Assembly (NCBI GenBank): GCA_900547405.1
Contig: URGL01000043.1
Location: forward strand, 1-22,442
Length of the DNA: 22,442 nt
Direction of reading: 5' to 3'
Origin: an uncultured Eubacteriales bacterium
GTDB lineage: Bacteria > Bacillota > Clostridia > Oscillospirales > Oscillospiraceae
This document shows, piece by piece, positions 14,886-22,442 of the stretch (positions are counted from its first letter, which is position 1; every line of letters begins with the position of its first letter). A program made the translations under genes and the position numbers. The notes beneath the pieces are model-generated. The model worked only from the letters and a program-made list of their open reading frames with translations. It ran no database searches and had not been told where the DNA came from.

Positions 14886-16331
14886 ATGAAAAAATGGCTT
14901 TCTATGCTTTTGGCTCTCGCGCTTTTTGTGACACCTGTCTTCGGAGAGGAAGGGGAGGAAACAGAAGGGGAAGAAGCCGCCTATAGGGAAATCTACACGG
15001 TGGAGGACCTGCTGCGCCTCCCGGAGAACCCAGATGGCAGCTACCGCCTGATGGCGGACCTGGATATGACGGATGTCAGCTGGCCCTGTCCCGCTTTTTC
15101 CGGCGTTTTTGACGGGAACGGGCACAGCCTGCTGAACCTGTCCATTACGGAGGCCGGAGAGGACCGGGGAGAGGTGCTGGACGGCAACCAGAAAAAATAC
15201 GATGCGGTCTTTGCCGGATTTTTCAGCGCCCTGCACCGGGCGGAGGTAAAGGACCTGAGCCTCATCAATCTGAACCTATTGGTGGAGACCGATGAGCCTT
15301 GCATGGTTGGCGGTCTGGCAGGCTATGCCATGGACAGCTCTGTGACTGGCTGCACAGTGGAGGGCCGGCTGGAGCTCCGGGCTCACCAGGGAATGTTTGG
15401 CCTGGCCGGTATTCTCGGCTACGGTGTGGGCCAGGTGGACCACTGCACCTCGGATGTGACCCTTATCTGCGTGGACACGGACGCGGAAACAACGGACGAG
15501 CAATTTCTGGGCGGCGTCTTCGGCACCGGTTTTGTCAGTGTGCAAAATTCTGAAGTGTACATAGACGCTTATATCTCCGAGCATGGCTTCGTCCACAGCG
15601 GCGGTGTCGGCGGGATGCTCCTGCAATACCCCATCGGTATGGGCAGGGAGAGCCTCCTCCAGGACAACTGGGTAGGGGGGAAGATCACCTTCTTTGAAGA
15701 CAGTCCTTCCCGCCGGGCCTACTGCAAGGCCATTGTGGGTGAGCTGCTGAAGACCATGAACTTTAACTACTACATCAAAAACAACACCATTGACGACTTC
15801 CAAAGTGAGGAAACCAGAGACTTTGACGCGGAACTCCGTCCCGAAACCTGTGAAGACCCGGAGTATTCGGAAGAAGTGGTTCCCTCCGGCTGTGAGGAGT
15901 TCGGTTATACGCAGTACACTTGCAAATCTTGCGGTTATTCCTATCGGGACCATTATACGCTCCACAGCCATACAGTGACCTCCTGGCAGGTGGTGAAACC
16001 GGCCACCACCGCTGAAGAAGGGGAGAGTGAGGGTTCCTGCGACAACTGCGGCGCTTTGGTAACCCGAGTGGATCCAGTTTTGCCGGAGCCCACAGAGCCG
16101 GAGACAACGGAACCGGAAACCACCGAGCCTACTACAACTACCACCCAGCCGCCGGAAACCACCCAGCCGGAGAAGACACCGGCATCCGCGGCACCGGAAG
16201 AGGTACACAAGGAGAAGAACGGCCTGCCGACCTGGGTCAAGTGGGTTTGGGGCCTGGTGACCGCCGCCGTGATCGGTGGGGTGGTGTTTGTGCTGACGGA
16301 GCCCAAGGGGAAGCATTTGAGAAAGAAATAG
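14886..16331 (+). CDS. Secreted, membrane-anchored surface protein with GLUG-like beta-helix region
   Basis: Uncharacterised surface protein of 481 residues. A signal peptide (1-20, MKKWLSMLLALALFVTPVFG) is followed by an acidic Glu-rich stretch (21-31). Residues 34-300 resemble right-handed beta-helix/GLUG proteins: LADL-type strands 'YRLMADLDMTD', 'FSGVFDGNGHSLLNLSI', 'VKDLSLINLNL', 'VGGLAGYAMDSSVTGCTVEG', 'GLAGILGYGVGQVDHCTSDV'. Residues 322-390 form a Cys/His-rich module with CKSC (346-349) and CDNC (385-388), similar to small modules repeated in clostridial wall proteins. Then comes a Pro/Thr/Glu-rich linker (397-435), probably wall-spanning, a membrane helix (about 450-470) and a basic tail KGKHLRKK. 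No LPXTG is present. Adhesion or substrate binding is possible, but no function is assigned. The ATG follows AGGAGGGG by six bases. Confidence 0.83.
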   Translation: MKKWLSMLLALALFVTPVFGEEGEETEGEEAAYREIYTVEDLLRLPENPDGSYRLMADLDMTDVSWPCPAFSGVFDGNGHSLLNLSITEAGEDRGEVLDGNQKKYDAVFAGFFSALHRAEVKDLSLINLNLLVETDEPCMVGGLAGYAMDSSVTGCTVEGRLELRAHQGMFGLAGILGYGVGQVDHCTSDVTLICVDTDAETTDEQFLGGVFGTGFVSVQNSEVYIDAYISEHGFVHSGGVGGMLLQYPIGMGRESLLQDNWVGGKITFFEDSPSRRAYCKAIVGELLKTMNFNYYIKNNTIDDFQSEETRDFDAELRPETCEDPEYSEEVVPSGCEEFGYTQYTCKSCGYSYRDHYTLHSHTVTSWQVVKPATTAEEGESEGSCDNCGALVTRVDPVLPEPTEPETTEPETTEPTTTTTQPPETTQPEKTPASAAPEEVHKEKNGLPTWVKWVWGLVTAAVIGGVVFVLTEPKGKHLRKK

Positions 16332-16337
16332 AAACCA

Positions 16338-16371
16338 TAAAACCGCCTTCTCCGACTGGGAGAAGGCGGTC
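16338..16371 (-). terminator. Terminator between the convergent surface-protein and glycosyltransferase genes
   Basis: Perfect 12-bp stem ACCGCCTTCTCC/GGAGAAGGCGGT with a 5-base loop. The T run (TTTT) is on the minus strand, four bases after the glycosyltransferase stop. On the plus strand there is no U tract, but the hairpin lies just past the surface protein stop and may slow that transcript too. Confidence 0.8.
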
Positions 16372-16374
16372 AAA

Positions 16375-17568
16375 TCATATCTGCACCCGCAGCATAGGGG
16401 TCAGTTCCTTTGCTCTGGAATCAATGGCACGAACATAGCATTCTTCCACCCGCTGGGCGAATTGCTGGGTACTGTAGGGCCTGGTGGCGGCTACGGCATT
16501 TTTACGGATGCTGGTCCCCAAGGGGCTAAAGGAGAGGATCAGGCTGTTCAGCAGCTCCTCGTCGGCATCTTCGGAGAGAATGGCACTGACACCGTCTTCA
16601 AAGACACCAAGCAGACAGGGGTCGTTGACGGCACAGACGCACAGGCCGGAGGCGGCTGCCTCAATGTAGGTCAGGCCCTGGGTTTCGGAATGGGAGGCGC
16701 TGACAAAGACATCACCGATGGCATAGTACCGGTCGATCTTCTCCCAGGGCTTGGCACCTACGATGGAGACCCAGTCTTCCACCCCCAGCTCTCTTGACTG
16801 GATCTGGAGCTGCTCTTTCAGGGGGCCCTCGCCGATAATCACCATGTGCACATCCGGGCAATGCCGGTGGAGCTCCGGGAAAATCCGAAGAATTTGCTCG
16901 ATGTTCTTTTCCTTGGCGAGGCGGCCGATGTTTAACAGCACGCGCTTTCCTTCCGGCACGCCGCATTCCGCCCTTGTCTCGGAGATTTCCTCCGGGCTGT
17001 GGTTCTCCGGGTAGAACCGCCGCAGCTCCATGCCGCTGGGGATCACCTCAATGGGGGCTTCCACGCCGTACTGCCGAAGAAGATTTTCGGTTTTCGCTGT
17101 GGGGGCGATGACGCGGTCAAACTTGTCACACCACCATTCGGAGTAGTGCTTGGCAACGGCCTTGGCTCCGTTGTCTCCGATGCCGTGGGTGATGTAATAG
17201 GTGTAGTCCTCCCAGGCGGTGTGATAAGTGTGGACCCGGGCACAGCCGGTGTGCCGGGCGATGTAGCGGCCCAGAAAGCCCATGACGAACTCACTGTTGG
17301 TATGGACTACATCAAAGTGAATGTCCAGGGCCTGGCGAATGGTGCCTACGCCGGGGAAGGCCACATTCCGGTCCTTCAGCAGGATAAACTGGGCGGATTC
17401 CAGGTAGTGATAGTGCTCGCTCTGGAAGGCTTCCCAGCCCTTGCATTTGGGGGCGTAGACGTGGACCTCATGGCCCCGGCGTTCCAGCTCCTGGGATAGA
17501 TTCAGGCAGGAGGTGGCTACCCCATTGATCTCCGGATAAAAGGTATCCGTAAAAATTCCAATTTTCAT
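16375..17568 (-). CDS. GT-B glycosyltransferase (family 4), probably a diacylglycerol glucosyltransferase
   Basis: Retaining GT4-type transferase of 397 residues with two Rossmann domains. The N-terminus KIGIFTDTFYPEINGVATS (2-20) and the HTYHTAWEDYTYYI segment are typical of enzymes that add glucose to diacylglycerol to make glycolipids and lipoteichoic-acid anchors. The C-terminal nucleotide-sugar site has GRLAKEKN and the E-x7-E motif within SETQGLTYIEAAASG. No membrane helix is seen; such enzymes bind the membrane surface. The frame is open to 17640, but the ATG at 17568 gives the family start; an upstream TTG at 17577 is possible because AGAGG is better spaced from it. It is divergent from cardiolipin synthase, supporting a lipid role. 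Substrate is inferred; mannosyl or other acceptors remain possible. Confidence 0.85.
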   Translation of the reverse strand: MKIGIFTDTFYPEINGVATSCLNLSQELERRGHEVHVYAPKCKGWEAFQSEHYHYLESAQFILLKDRNVAFPGVGTIRQALDIHFDVVHTNSEFVMGFLGRYIARHTGCARVHTYHTAWEDYTYYITHGIGDNGAKAVAKHYSEWWCDKFDRVIAPTAKTENLLRQYGVEAPIEVIPSGMELRRFYPENHSPEEISETRAECGVPEGKRVLLNIGRLAKEKNIEQILRIFPELHRHCPDVHMVIIGEGPLKEQLQIQSRELGVEDWVSIVGAKPWEKIDRYYAIGDVFVSASHSETQGLTYIEAAASGLCVCAVNDPCLLGVFEDGVSAILSEDADEELLNSLILSFSPLGTSIRKNAVAATRPYSTQQFAQRVEECYVRAIDSRAKELTPMLRVQI

Positions 17569-17604
17569 AGATTCCAATAATTCCTCTCGGTGTTTACGAA
17601 GGAA

Positions 17605-17633
17605 ATTATAACACAGGAAAAAGGGCAATGCAA
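17605..17633 (-). promoter_or_regulatory. Glycosyltransferase promoter
   Basis: Minus strand: TTGCAT (17628-17633), 17 bases, TATAAT (17605-17610). It is back to back with the cardiolipin synthase promoter, the two being about 60 bases apart. Confidence 0.75.
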
Positions 17634-17690
17634 TCGGCATTGTAAAAAATAAGGAAATCTTTATACATTGCTTCGAAGACCATCCAATAC

Positions 17691-17719
17691 TTGAAATGTT
17701 AAAAAAATCCAGCTATAAT
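17691..17719 (+). promoter_or_regulatory. Cardiolipin synthase promoter
   Basis: TTGAAA (17691-17696), 17 bases, TATAAT (17714-17719), with the AGGAG site about 16 bases further downstream. Confidence 0.78.
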
Positions 17720-17750
17720 AAATGCAAATGACAGTAGGAGCGTGAGCGAA

Positions 17751-19328
17751 ATGCATTCTAGAGAGATCGCGGATAACGGACTGACTTTGCTGAAAAAAGG
17801 AAAGCAGGGCATGATCCATGCTCTGTTCGGACGGGGCGGGCTGCTGATACTTTGCATGCTGGTTCAGGCGGTGATCCTCTTCGGGGCGTTTTTCTGGTTC
17901 GAAGACAATCTGTTCATTTATATAGGCGGCAGCGCCTTGTTTACCGTGTGCATTACCTTGTATCTGGTAAACAGCTCTATGGACCCTACGGCAAAGGTCA
18001 CCTGGCTGGTGATCATTATGATCCTGCCGGTGTTCGGCTGCATATTCTATCTGTGGACCCAGAGTGAGTTTGGCCGCCGGACCCTGAAAGCCCTGGTAAA
18101 CCGCAGCGGCAAGCTGTCGGAAAATCTGGTCCGGCAGCAGCCGGAGCCCATGGAAAAGCTGGAGGCGGAGGACCCCGGTGCGGCGGGGCTCGCCCGATAT
18201 ATTGCCTCTTGCGGCCAGTTCCCCGTGTACCAGAATACGGATGTGACCTACTTCCCCCAGGGAGAGGACAAATGGAAGCGGATGCTCCAGGAGCTGGAGA
18301 CGGCCCAGCATTTCATCTACCTGGAATATTTCATCGTCAACGAAGGACTTATGTGGGGCAAGATCCTGGAAATATTGGCCAGGAAGGCCCGGCAAGGTGT
18401 GGATGTCAAGATGATGTACGACGGTACCTGCGAGCTCACCACCCTGCCCTATGACTACCCCAAGCGGCTGAGTGCCCTGGGCATTCAGTGCAAGATGTTT
18501 TCCCCCATCTCTCCCGTCATCTCCACCCACTACAACTACCGGGATCACCGAAAAATATTGGTCATTGACGGAAACACCGCCTTTACCGGCGGCGTGAATC
18601 TGGCGGACGAATATATCAACCACGTGAACCGCTTTGGCCACTGGAAGGACACTGCCATTATGCTGAAGGGTGCCGCCGTAGAGAGCTTTACTCTGATGTT
18701 TTTGCAGATGTGGAATGTGGACGAACGGGAGCCCAAGTTCCCGCAGACTGTCCCGGTGCCGGAGATCCCGGCAAAAACCGAAGGCTTTGTGATCCCCTAC
18801 GCCGACTGCCCTCTGGACGACAACAAGATCGGCGAAATGGTCTATATTGATTTGCTGAACCGGGCTACCCAGTATGCGCACATCATGACCCCTTACCTGA
18901 TTTTGGACGGAGAGATGGAGACGGCGCTGAAATTCGCCGCCCAGCGAGGAGTGGACGTGAAAATCATTCTGCCAGGTATCCCGGATAAGAAGATTCCTTA
19001 CGCCCTTGCCAAGACTCACTATCGATCTCTACTCCGCTCCGGCGTTCAGATTTACGAATACACTCCCGGATTTGTCCATGCCAAGGTCTTCTCCGTAGAT
19101 GGCAAAGAGGCAGTGGTGGGCACCATCAATCTGGACTACCGAAGCCTGTATCATCATTTTGAGTGCGCTGCCTATCTGCGGGAGGTCCGGTGTCTGCCGG
19201 ATATCGAAAAGGATTTCCATAAGACCCTCTTAAAATGCCGCACCGTTTCTGAAGAAACCGTCAAAAAAGAAAAGCCGCTGGTCAAAGTCACCGGTGTTCT
19301 TGCAAAAATCATTGCGCCGCTGCTGTAA
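17751..19328 (+). CDS. cls: Cardiolipin synthase (phospholipase D family)
   Basis: Membrane enzyme that condenses two phosphatidylglycerol molecules into cardiolipin and glycerol. The 525 residues begin with two or three hydrophobic segments (about 30-50, 55-73 and 83-102), followed by two PLD domains. The first HKD motif is His266-Lys268-Asp273 (DHRKILVID, followed by TGGVNLADEY). The second is His443-Lys445-Asp450 (FVHAKVFSVD, followed by VGTINLDYRS). Both are complete, so activity is expected. A GTG at 17742 is in frame but only one base from AGGAG; the ATG at 17751 has ten-base spacing and is preferred. It shares an operon with the flavoprotein gene 18 bases downstream and is divergent from the lipid-type glycosyltransferase. 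Confidence 0.92.
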   Translation: MHSREIADNGLTLLKKGKQGMIHALFGRGGLLILCMLVQAVILFGAFFWFEDNLFIYIGGSALFTVCITLYLVNSSMDPTAKVTWLVIIMILPVFGCIFYLWTQSEFGRRTLKALVNRSGKLSENLVRQQPEPMEKLEAEDPGAAGLARYIASCGQFPVYQNTDVTYFPQGEDKWKRMLQELETAQHFIYLEYFIVNEGLMWGKILEILARKARQGVDVKMMYDGTCELTTLPYDYPKRLSALGIQCKMFSPISPVISTHYNYRDHRKILVIDGNTAFTGGVNLADEYINHVNRFGHWKDTAIMLKGAAVESFTLMFLQMWNVDEREPKFPQTVPVPEIPAKTEGFVIPYADCPLDDNKIGEMVYIDLLNRATQYAHIMTPYLILDGEMETALKFAAQRGVDVKIILPGIPDKKIPYALAKTHYRSLLRSGVQIYEYTPGFVHAKVFSVDGKEAVVGTINLDYRSLYHHFECAAYLREVRCLPDIEKDFHKTLLKCRTVSEETVKKEKPLVKVTGVLAKIIAPLL

Positions 19329-19346
19329 GCGGGAAAGGAGCTAGTT

Positions 19347-19964
19347 ATGAAGGTATTGATGATCAACGGAAGCCCCCACGTCAGCGGGAATACCGCCCTG
19401 GCGCTCAAGGAAATGGAAACCATTTTCAGGGAAAACGGCGTAGAGGTGGAGACTGTCCAGGTGGGCGGCAAGGCCATCCGCGGCTGTATCGCCTGCGGCA
19501 AGTGCGGTGAGCTGGGCAAATGTGTCTTTGACGATCTGGTCAACGAGACAGCCGCCAAGCTGGAGTCCATCGATGGCCTGGTGCTTGCCAGCCCCGTATA
19601 CTACGCCTCAGCCAACGGCACCCTGATCTCCTTCCTGGACCGGCTGTTTTACAGCAAGGGCTGCGACATGACCATGAAGGTGGGGGCCAGTGTGGTCTGT
19701 GCCCGCCGGGGCGGCTGCTCCGCTACCTTTGATGAACTGAACAAATATTTCACCATTTCCGGCATGCCTGTAGCCTCCAGCCAGTACTGGAACAGCATCC
19801 ATGGCCGTCTGCCCGGAGAAGCGGAGCAGGACGGTGAAGGTCTGCAAACCATGCGGGTGTTGGCAAGAAATATGGTGTTTCTGATGAAGAGCATCCAGCT
19901 TGGGAAAGCGGCTTACGGTCTGCCGGAAAAGGAAAAACGGGTGGCCACCCACTTTATCCAGTAA
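19347..19964 (+). CDS. Flavodoxin-fold NAD(P)H-dependent oxidoreductase, iron-sulfur flavoprotein-like
   Basis: Member of the NADPH-dependent FMN reductase superfamily, 205 residues. The FMN phosphate loop is NGSPHVSGNT (7-16), and SPVYYASANGTLISFLDRLFY is the usual flavin-binding and dimer segment. Cysteines 47, 50, 53 and 59 form CX2CX2CX5C, the compact cluster motif of archaeal and clostridial iron-sulfur flavoproteins, so a 4Fe-4S cluster beside FMN is plausible. Physiological partners are unknown; such proteins have been linked to electron transfer and oxidative-stress defence in anaerobes. An AAGGAG site lies six bases before the ATG. It follows cls by 18 bases and is probably co-transcribed, although a functional link to cardiolipin is not obvious. 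Confidence 0.87.
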   Translation: MKVLMINGSPHVSGNTALALKEMETIFRENGVEVETVQVGGKAIRGCIACGKCGELGKCVFDDLVNETAAKLESIDGLVLASPVYYASANGTLISFLDRLFYSKGCDMTMKVGASVVCARRGGCSATFDELNKYFTISGMPVASSQYWNSIHGRLPGEAEQDGEGLQTMRVLARNMVFLMKSIQLGKAAYGLPEKEKRVATHFIQ

Positions 19965-19985
19965 AGACCTTTTTACACAAAAGCG

Positions 19986-20024
19986 AAGGGCTGCTGATGC
20001 ACAGGAGGCATCGGCAGCCCTTTT
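19986..20024 (+). terminator. Terminator of the cls operon
   Basis: A 15-bp stem (AAGGGCTGCTGATGC pairing with GCATCGGCAGCCCTT, one wobble) with a 7-base loop, followed by TT on the plus strand. The convergent oleate hydratase gene ends 13 bases away and may use the same hairpin in reverse. Confidence 0.85.
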
Positions 20025-20036
20025 CTGATGAATGAT

Positions 20037-21830
20037 TTACTCGATGAGTCCGCTTTCTTTCAGCAGTATCTCAATATCGGTACCCTTGACCTTTTTCAGG
20101 ACCAGCTTCAGCATGACCTTCTCCTTGAAGGACAGAGGCGCCTGGCTGATGGGCTTCTTGTCAATGGCGTAATAGCAGGCACGCAGCAGCTCCCGCACAT
20201 CATACTTGCTGCCCCAGACCTCCGGAACGCCGCGGTCAACGTCCAGCAGTGTGTAGACCGCCTCCATGCCGGTGCGCATGGAGTACTCTGTGGTAAAGAT
20301 GGTGTCCCGGGGGGTCTCAGCGAACTGGCCGATGAAGGCAAAGTTCACGGCACCATCAGGCACGACCTTGGGCCGGTCAGATTCCTTACGGGGCTGGAAG
20401 AAGGCATTGATATATGGCATGAAGCAGGTGGTGGTGTTGCAGGCATCCTGTGCCAGAATGTTGATCTTCTCGGTGGGAATACCGATGTGATACAGCCACT
20501 CACGGCAGACCTCCTCACCGGTGCAGTTGCGCATGGCCTTCTTTACAAAGTTGCCCTCCTTGTTGGTATTCAGTGAATACAGCCACACAAGCACCGTGTT
20601 TTTATCCTGGGACTTGAACTGGGGCTGGCGGTTGATGGTCCAGGAGAGATACCAGTTGTCGGTGCTGTCCTTGACGGTCACAATGCCGCCGGTGGTTACC
20701 TTGCCGGAGCGGGGGTCACGCTTGCAGATATTCATAATGTGCCGGATGATCTCCTCGTTGGAGGTGGCTACAGTGGCGCTCATCCAGTTGGTGGCGTCTA
20801 CATCGGTGCAGAATTTGTCCGGGTTGCCGTATTCACCATGCTCGGCCTGAGCAGCAATGGCTTTCCACATATCCCAGGACTCGCCACGGCCGTTTTCCAC
20901 GCCGGACAGGTTCGGTGCATGGGTCTGATCGCCATAGCAGGAGGTATCGGTGCAGCAGCCGTTGGTGATGAATACCAGGTCATCCTCGATCAGGTCAATG
21001 GTTTGCTCCTGGCCGTCCTTCACATAGACGATCTGACGGGCGACCTTTTTGCCACCCTCGGTTTCGATGATGACATTTTTCACATCCATGCCGTACTCGA
21101 TGCGCACACCGTGAGACTCCAAATATTTCACCAGCGGCAGGATCATGCTCTCGTACTGGTTGTACTTGGTGAAGCGCAGGGCACTGAAATCCGGCAGGCC
21201 GTCGATGTGGTGGACATAACGGCACAGGTACCGCTTCATCTCCAGAGCACTGGACCAGCGCTGGAAGGCGAACATGGTTTGCCAATACAGCCAGAAGTTG
21301 GTGCTCCAGAAGGAATCCGGCAGTACATCGGAGATCTTCTTGTCCTCCAGATCCTTTTCCGGAGTCATGAACAGCCGGGAAAGGGCCATGGCGGAGTCCT
21401 TGTCCAGCTTGAACTGCTTGTCGGTGTGGGCATCTTCACCGCAATTCACACTTGCGCGACACAAAGAGTAGTTGGGATCGTGCTTGTTGAGCCAATAATA
21501 CTCATCCAGAACAGATACGCCCGGTGTCTCGATAGAAGGAACATCCCGGAAGGTATCCCACATGACCTCAAAATGGTTGTCCATCTCACGGCCGCCCCGC
21601 ATAAAGAAGCCTTTCGTGATGTCCTTGCGGCCGTCGCAGCTGCCGCCTGCCAGTTCCAGCTTTTCCAATACGTGGATATGCTCGCCCTTCATTTGTCCGT
21701 CACGGACCAGATAAAACGCCGCCGTCAGGCCTGCAAGGCCGGTACCGATGATATAAGCCGATTTCCTGTCCACATCCTTGGGCTTTTCGGGATGGGCAAA
21801 GGATTCGTAAGTGCCAGCAGAGTAATACAT
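20037..21830 (-). CDS. ohyA: Oleate hydratase (FAD-dependent, MCRA family)
   Basis: Adds water to the cis-9 double bond of oleic (and linoleic) acid to give 10-hydroxystearic acid, detoxifying host or dietary unsaturated fatty acids. The 597 residues match the family length. The FAD motif is IIGTGLAGLTAAFYL (27-41). GGREMDNHFE (79-88) carries Glu82, and Tyr201 lies in EMKRYLCRYVHHIDG; these numbers coincide with the catalytic Glu82 and Tyr201 of S. aureus OhyA. KYNQYES (222-228) and FIGQFAETPRD near the C-terminus are also conserved. FAD is needed structurally although the reaction is redox-neutral. The ATG follows AGGAGG by eight bases. An upstream TetR-type regulator on the same strand, separated by a terminator, may control it. 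Confidence 0.95.
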   Translation of the reverse strand: MYYSAGTYESFAHPEKPKDVDRKSAYIIGTGLAGLTAAFYLVRDGQMKGEHIHVLEKLELAGGSCDGRKDITKGFFMRGGREMDNHFEVMWDTFRDVPSIETPGVSVLDEYYWLNKHDPNYSLCRASVNCGEDAHTDKQFKLDKDSAMALSRLFMTPEKDLEDKKISDVLPDSFWSTNFWLYWQTMFAFQRWSSALEMKRYLCRYVHHIDGLPDFSALRFTKYNQYESMILPLVKYLESHGVRIEYGMDVKNVIIETEGGKKVARQIVYVKDGQEQTIDLIEDDLVFITNGCCTDTSCYGDQTHAPNLSGVENGRGESWDMWKAIAAQAEHGEYGNPDKFCTDVDATNWMSATVATSNEEIIRHIMNICKRDPRSGKVTTGGIVTVKDSTDNWYLSWTINRQPQFKSQDKNTVLVWLYSLNTNKEGNFVKKAMRNCTGEEVCREWLYHIGIPTEKINILAQDACNTTTCFMPYINAFFQPRKESDRPKVVPDGAVNFAFIGQFAETPRDTIFTTEYSMRTGMEAVYTLLDVDRGVPEVWGSKYDVRELLRACYYAIDKKPISQAPLSFKEKVMLKLVLKKVKGTDIEILLKESGLIE

Positions 21831-21868
21831 AACAAAAACCTCCTGTTGTTTTTTCTTTTGATGGCTTT

Positions 21869-21896
21869 ATTATAGCGTTTCCCGTCCGACTTACAA
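21869..21896 (-). promoter_or_regulatory. ohyA promoter
   Basis: Minus strand: TTGTAA (21891-21896), 16 bases, TATAAT (21869-21874). The leader is about 30 bases. It is separated from the regulator gene by the terminator at 21904-21936, so ohyA is expressed from its own promoter. Confidence 0.65.
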
Positions 21897-21903
21897 TAAA
21901 CAG

Positions 21904-21936
21904 AAAAAACTCCGTGATAAAAGTCTTATCACGGAG
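21904..21936 (-). terminator. Terminator of the TetR-type regulator gene
   Basis: Perfect 11-bp stem CTCCGTGATAA/TTATCACGGAG with a 5-base loop, followed by TTTTTT on the minus strand, about 45 bases past the regulator stop. A weaker hairpin (TTATCA/TGATAA, 21956-21979) followed by T residues lies just before it, giving a tandem arrangement. Confidence 0.88.
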
Positions 21937-21981
21937 CCGAAAAATGTAAAAAATCTTATCAGATCCACAAAAATGATAAAA

Positions 21982-22442
21982 TCACAATTGGAATCTGGAG
22001 AGCGCCACTGACACAGAGCCTTTGATCAGCTTGGCAAGCCTGTCTACGATTTGCTGGGGGTCCTCTCGCATATCATCCTTGATCCAGTCGAGCATCAGAC
22101 CAATCAGTATGTAGGAATAGACACGGGCAATAAATTGCTTGTCTTCCTCCCGGATATTCATTTCACCGATTTCTTCATTGATCACGTCCAGCAAAAGCCG
22201 GTCTACAAGGGGCTGCAGATATTTTTCGACCTGTTCCCTGTGGACACAGCGGTAGACATTCAGAATAAAGGGCTTGTTGTCCTGTACCGCCTCAAAGATC
22301 TGTAAAAATCCCTGCTGCCACGTTTCATAAGTCTTTTTCTCATCCAGCGCTCTCTTGGCGTCTTCAAGGCAGGACCATTCCACAAGATCGTAAATATCCT
22401 TGAAATGGTAATAAAAGGTCATGCGGTTGATGCCGCAGTCCT
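21982..22442 (-). CDS. TetR/AcrR family regulator, DhaS-like, 5' end outside the window
   Basis: Incomplete gene; the start lies beyond the right edge. An internal ATG at 22422 is not the true start, because the frame continues as DCGINR before MTFYYHFKDIYDLVEW. Together this forms the recognition helix and the following helix of the TetR-type DNA-binding domain, with the NRxTFYYHFxDIYDL pattern typical of DhaS-like members. The remainder (about 130 residues) is the helical ligand-binding and dimerisation domain, ending VALSRFQL. The ligand is unknown. Location directly upstream of ohyA on the same strand suggests that it senses fatty acids and controls the hydratase, which is inference. Confidence 0.85.
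   Translation of the reverse strand, partial: DCGINRMTFYYHFKDIYDLVEWSCLEDAKRALDEKKTYETWQQGFLQIFEAVQDNKPFILNVYRCVHREQVEKYLQPLVDRLLLDVINEEIGEMNIREEDKQFIARVYSYILIGLMLDWIKDDMREDPQQIVDRLAKLIKGSVSVALSRFQL

Noticed and set aside
17661..19019. A 452-codon minus-strand frame opposite cardiolipin synthase
   Set aside because: Antisense shadow; the sense frame has both HKD motifs, while this one has none of any known family.
20739..21875. A 378-codon plus-strand frame opposite oleate hydratase
   Set aside because: Antisense shadow without a ribosome binding site or recognised motif.
1..22442. Mobile element, phage, CRISPR or defence island
   Set aside because: No transposase, integrase, terminal repeats, direct-repeat arrays or defence-type genes were seen; the gene content is mainly housekeeping and metabolic.

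Overview
The window is a chromosomal segment from a low-redundancy, moderately GC-rich Gram-positive bacterium. It is most likely an anaerobic gut-type member of the Clostridia, probably of the Oscillospirales/Ruminococcaceae kind. The reasons are the gene order gdpP-rplI-dnaB-tilS-hpt-ftsH, a clostridial-type short flavodoxin next to a DUF3793 gene, a fermentative D-lactate dehydrogenase, strong AGGAGG ribosome binding sites and consensus sigma-A promoters. The taxonomic call is inference. No rRNA, tRNA, CRISPR array, insertion sequence or phage gene was seen.

Left part (1-6345, minus strand). A zinc-type ABC importer operon (znuA-znuC-znuB) runs into trmO, with every junction overlapping by 1-4 bases. 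A lone 76-residue protein with its own promoter and terminator follows, then a 375-base gene-free stretch. Next comes a compact operon with a strong promoter and a palindrome at the predicted start site. It encodes a previously unlisted 42-residue membrane peptide, a DUF3793 protein and a flavodoxin, and it looks iron-responsive. Then comes ldhA with a perfect-consensus promoter covered by two inverted repeats, and a strong terminator.

Centre (6457-14128, plus strand). One promoter drives a housekeeping cluster: gdpP (c-di-AMP phosphodiesterase), rplI, dnaB, tilS, hpt and ftsH. The genes are tightly packed or overlapping and end at a strong terminator. The cluster links second-messenger turnover, translation, replication, tRNA-Ile lysidine formation, purine salvage and membrane proteolysis.

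Right part (14136-22442, mixed strands). There is a small nitroreductase; a secreted, membrane-anchored surface protein with GLUG-like repeats; and a lipid-type glycosyltransferase divergent from a cardiolipin synthase, which is followed by an iron-sulfur-flavoprotein-like reductase. An oleate hydratase and an incomplete TetR/DhaS-type regulator, which runs off the right edge, complete the set. Much of this end concerns membranes: lipid headgroup glycosylation, cardiolipin, and unsaturated fatty-acid hydration.

Nothing here is a clear new defence or mobile system. The best candidates for undescribed biology are the palindrome-controlled flavodoxin operon with its small membrane protein and C-rich 3' region, the double-palindrome ldhA promoter, and the uncharacterised surface protein.
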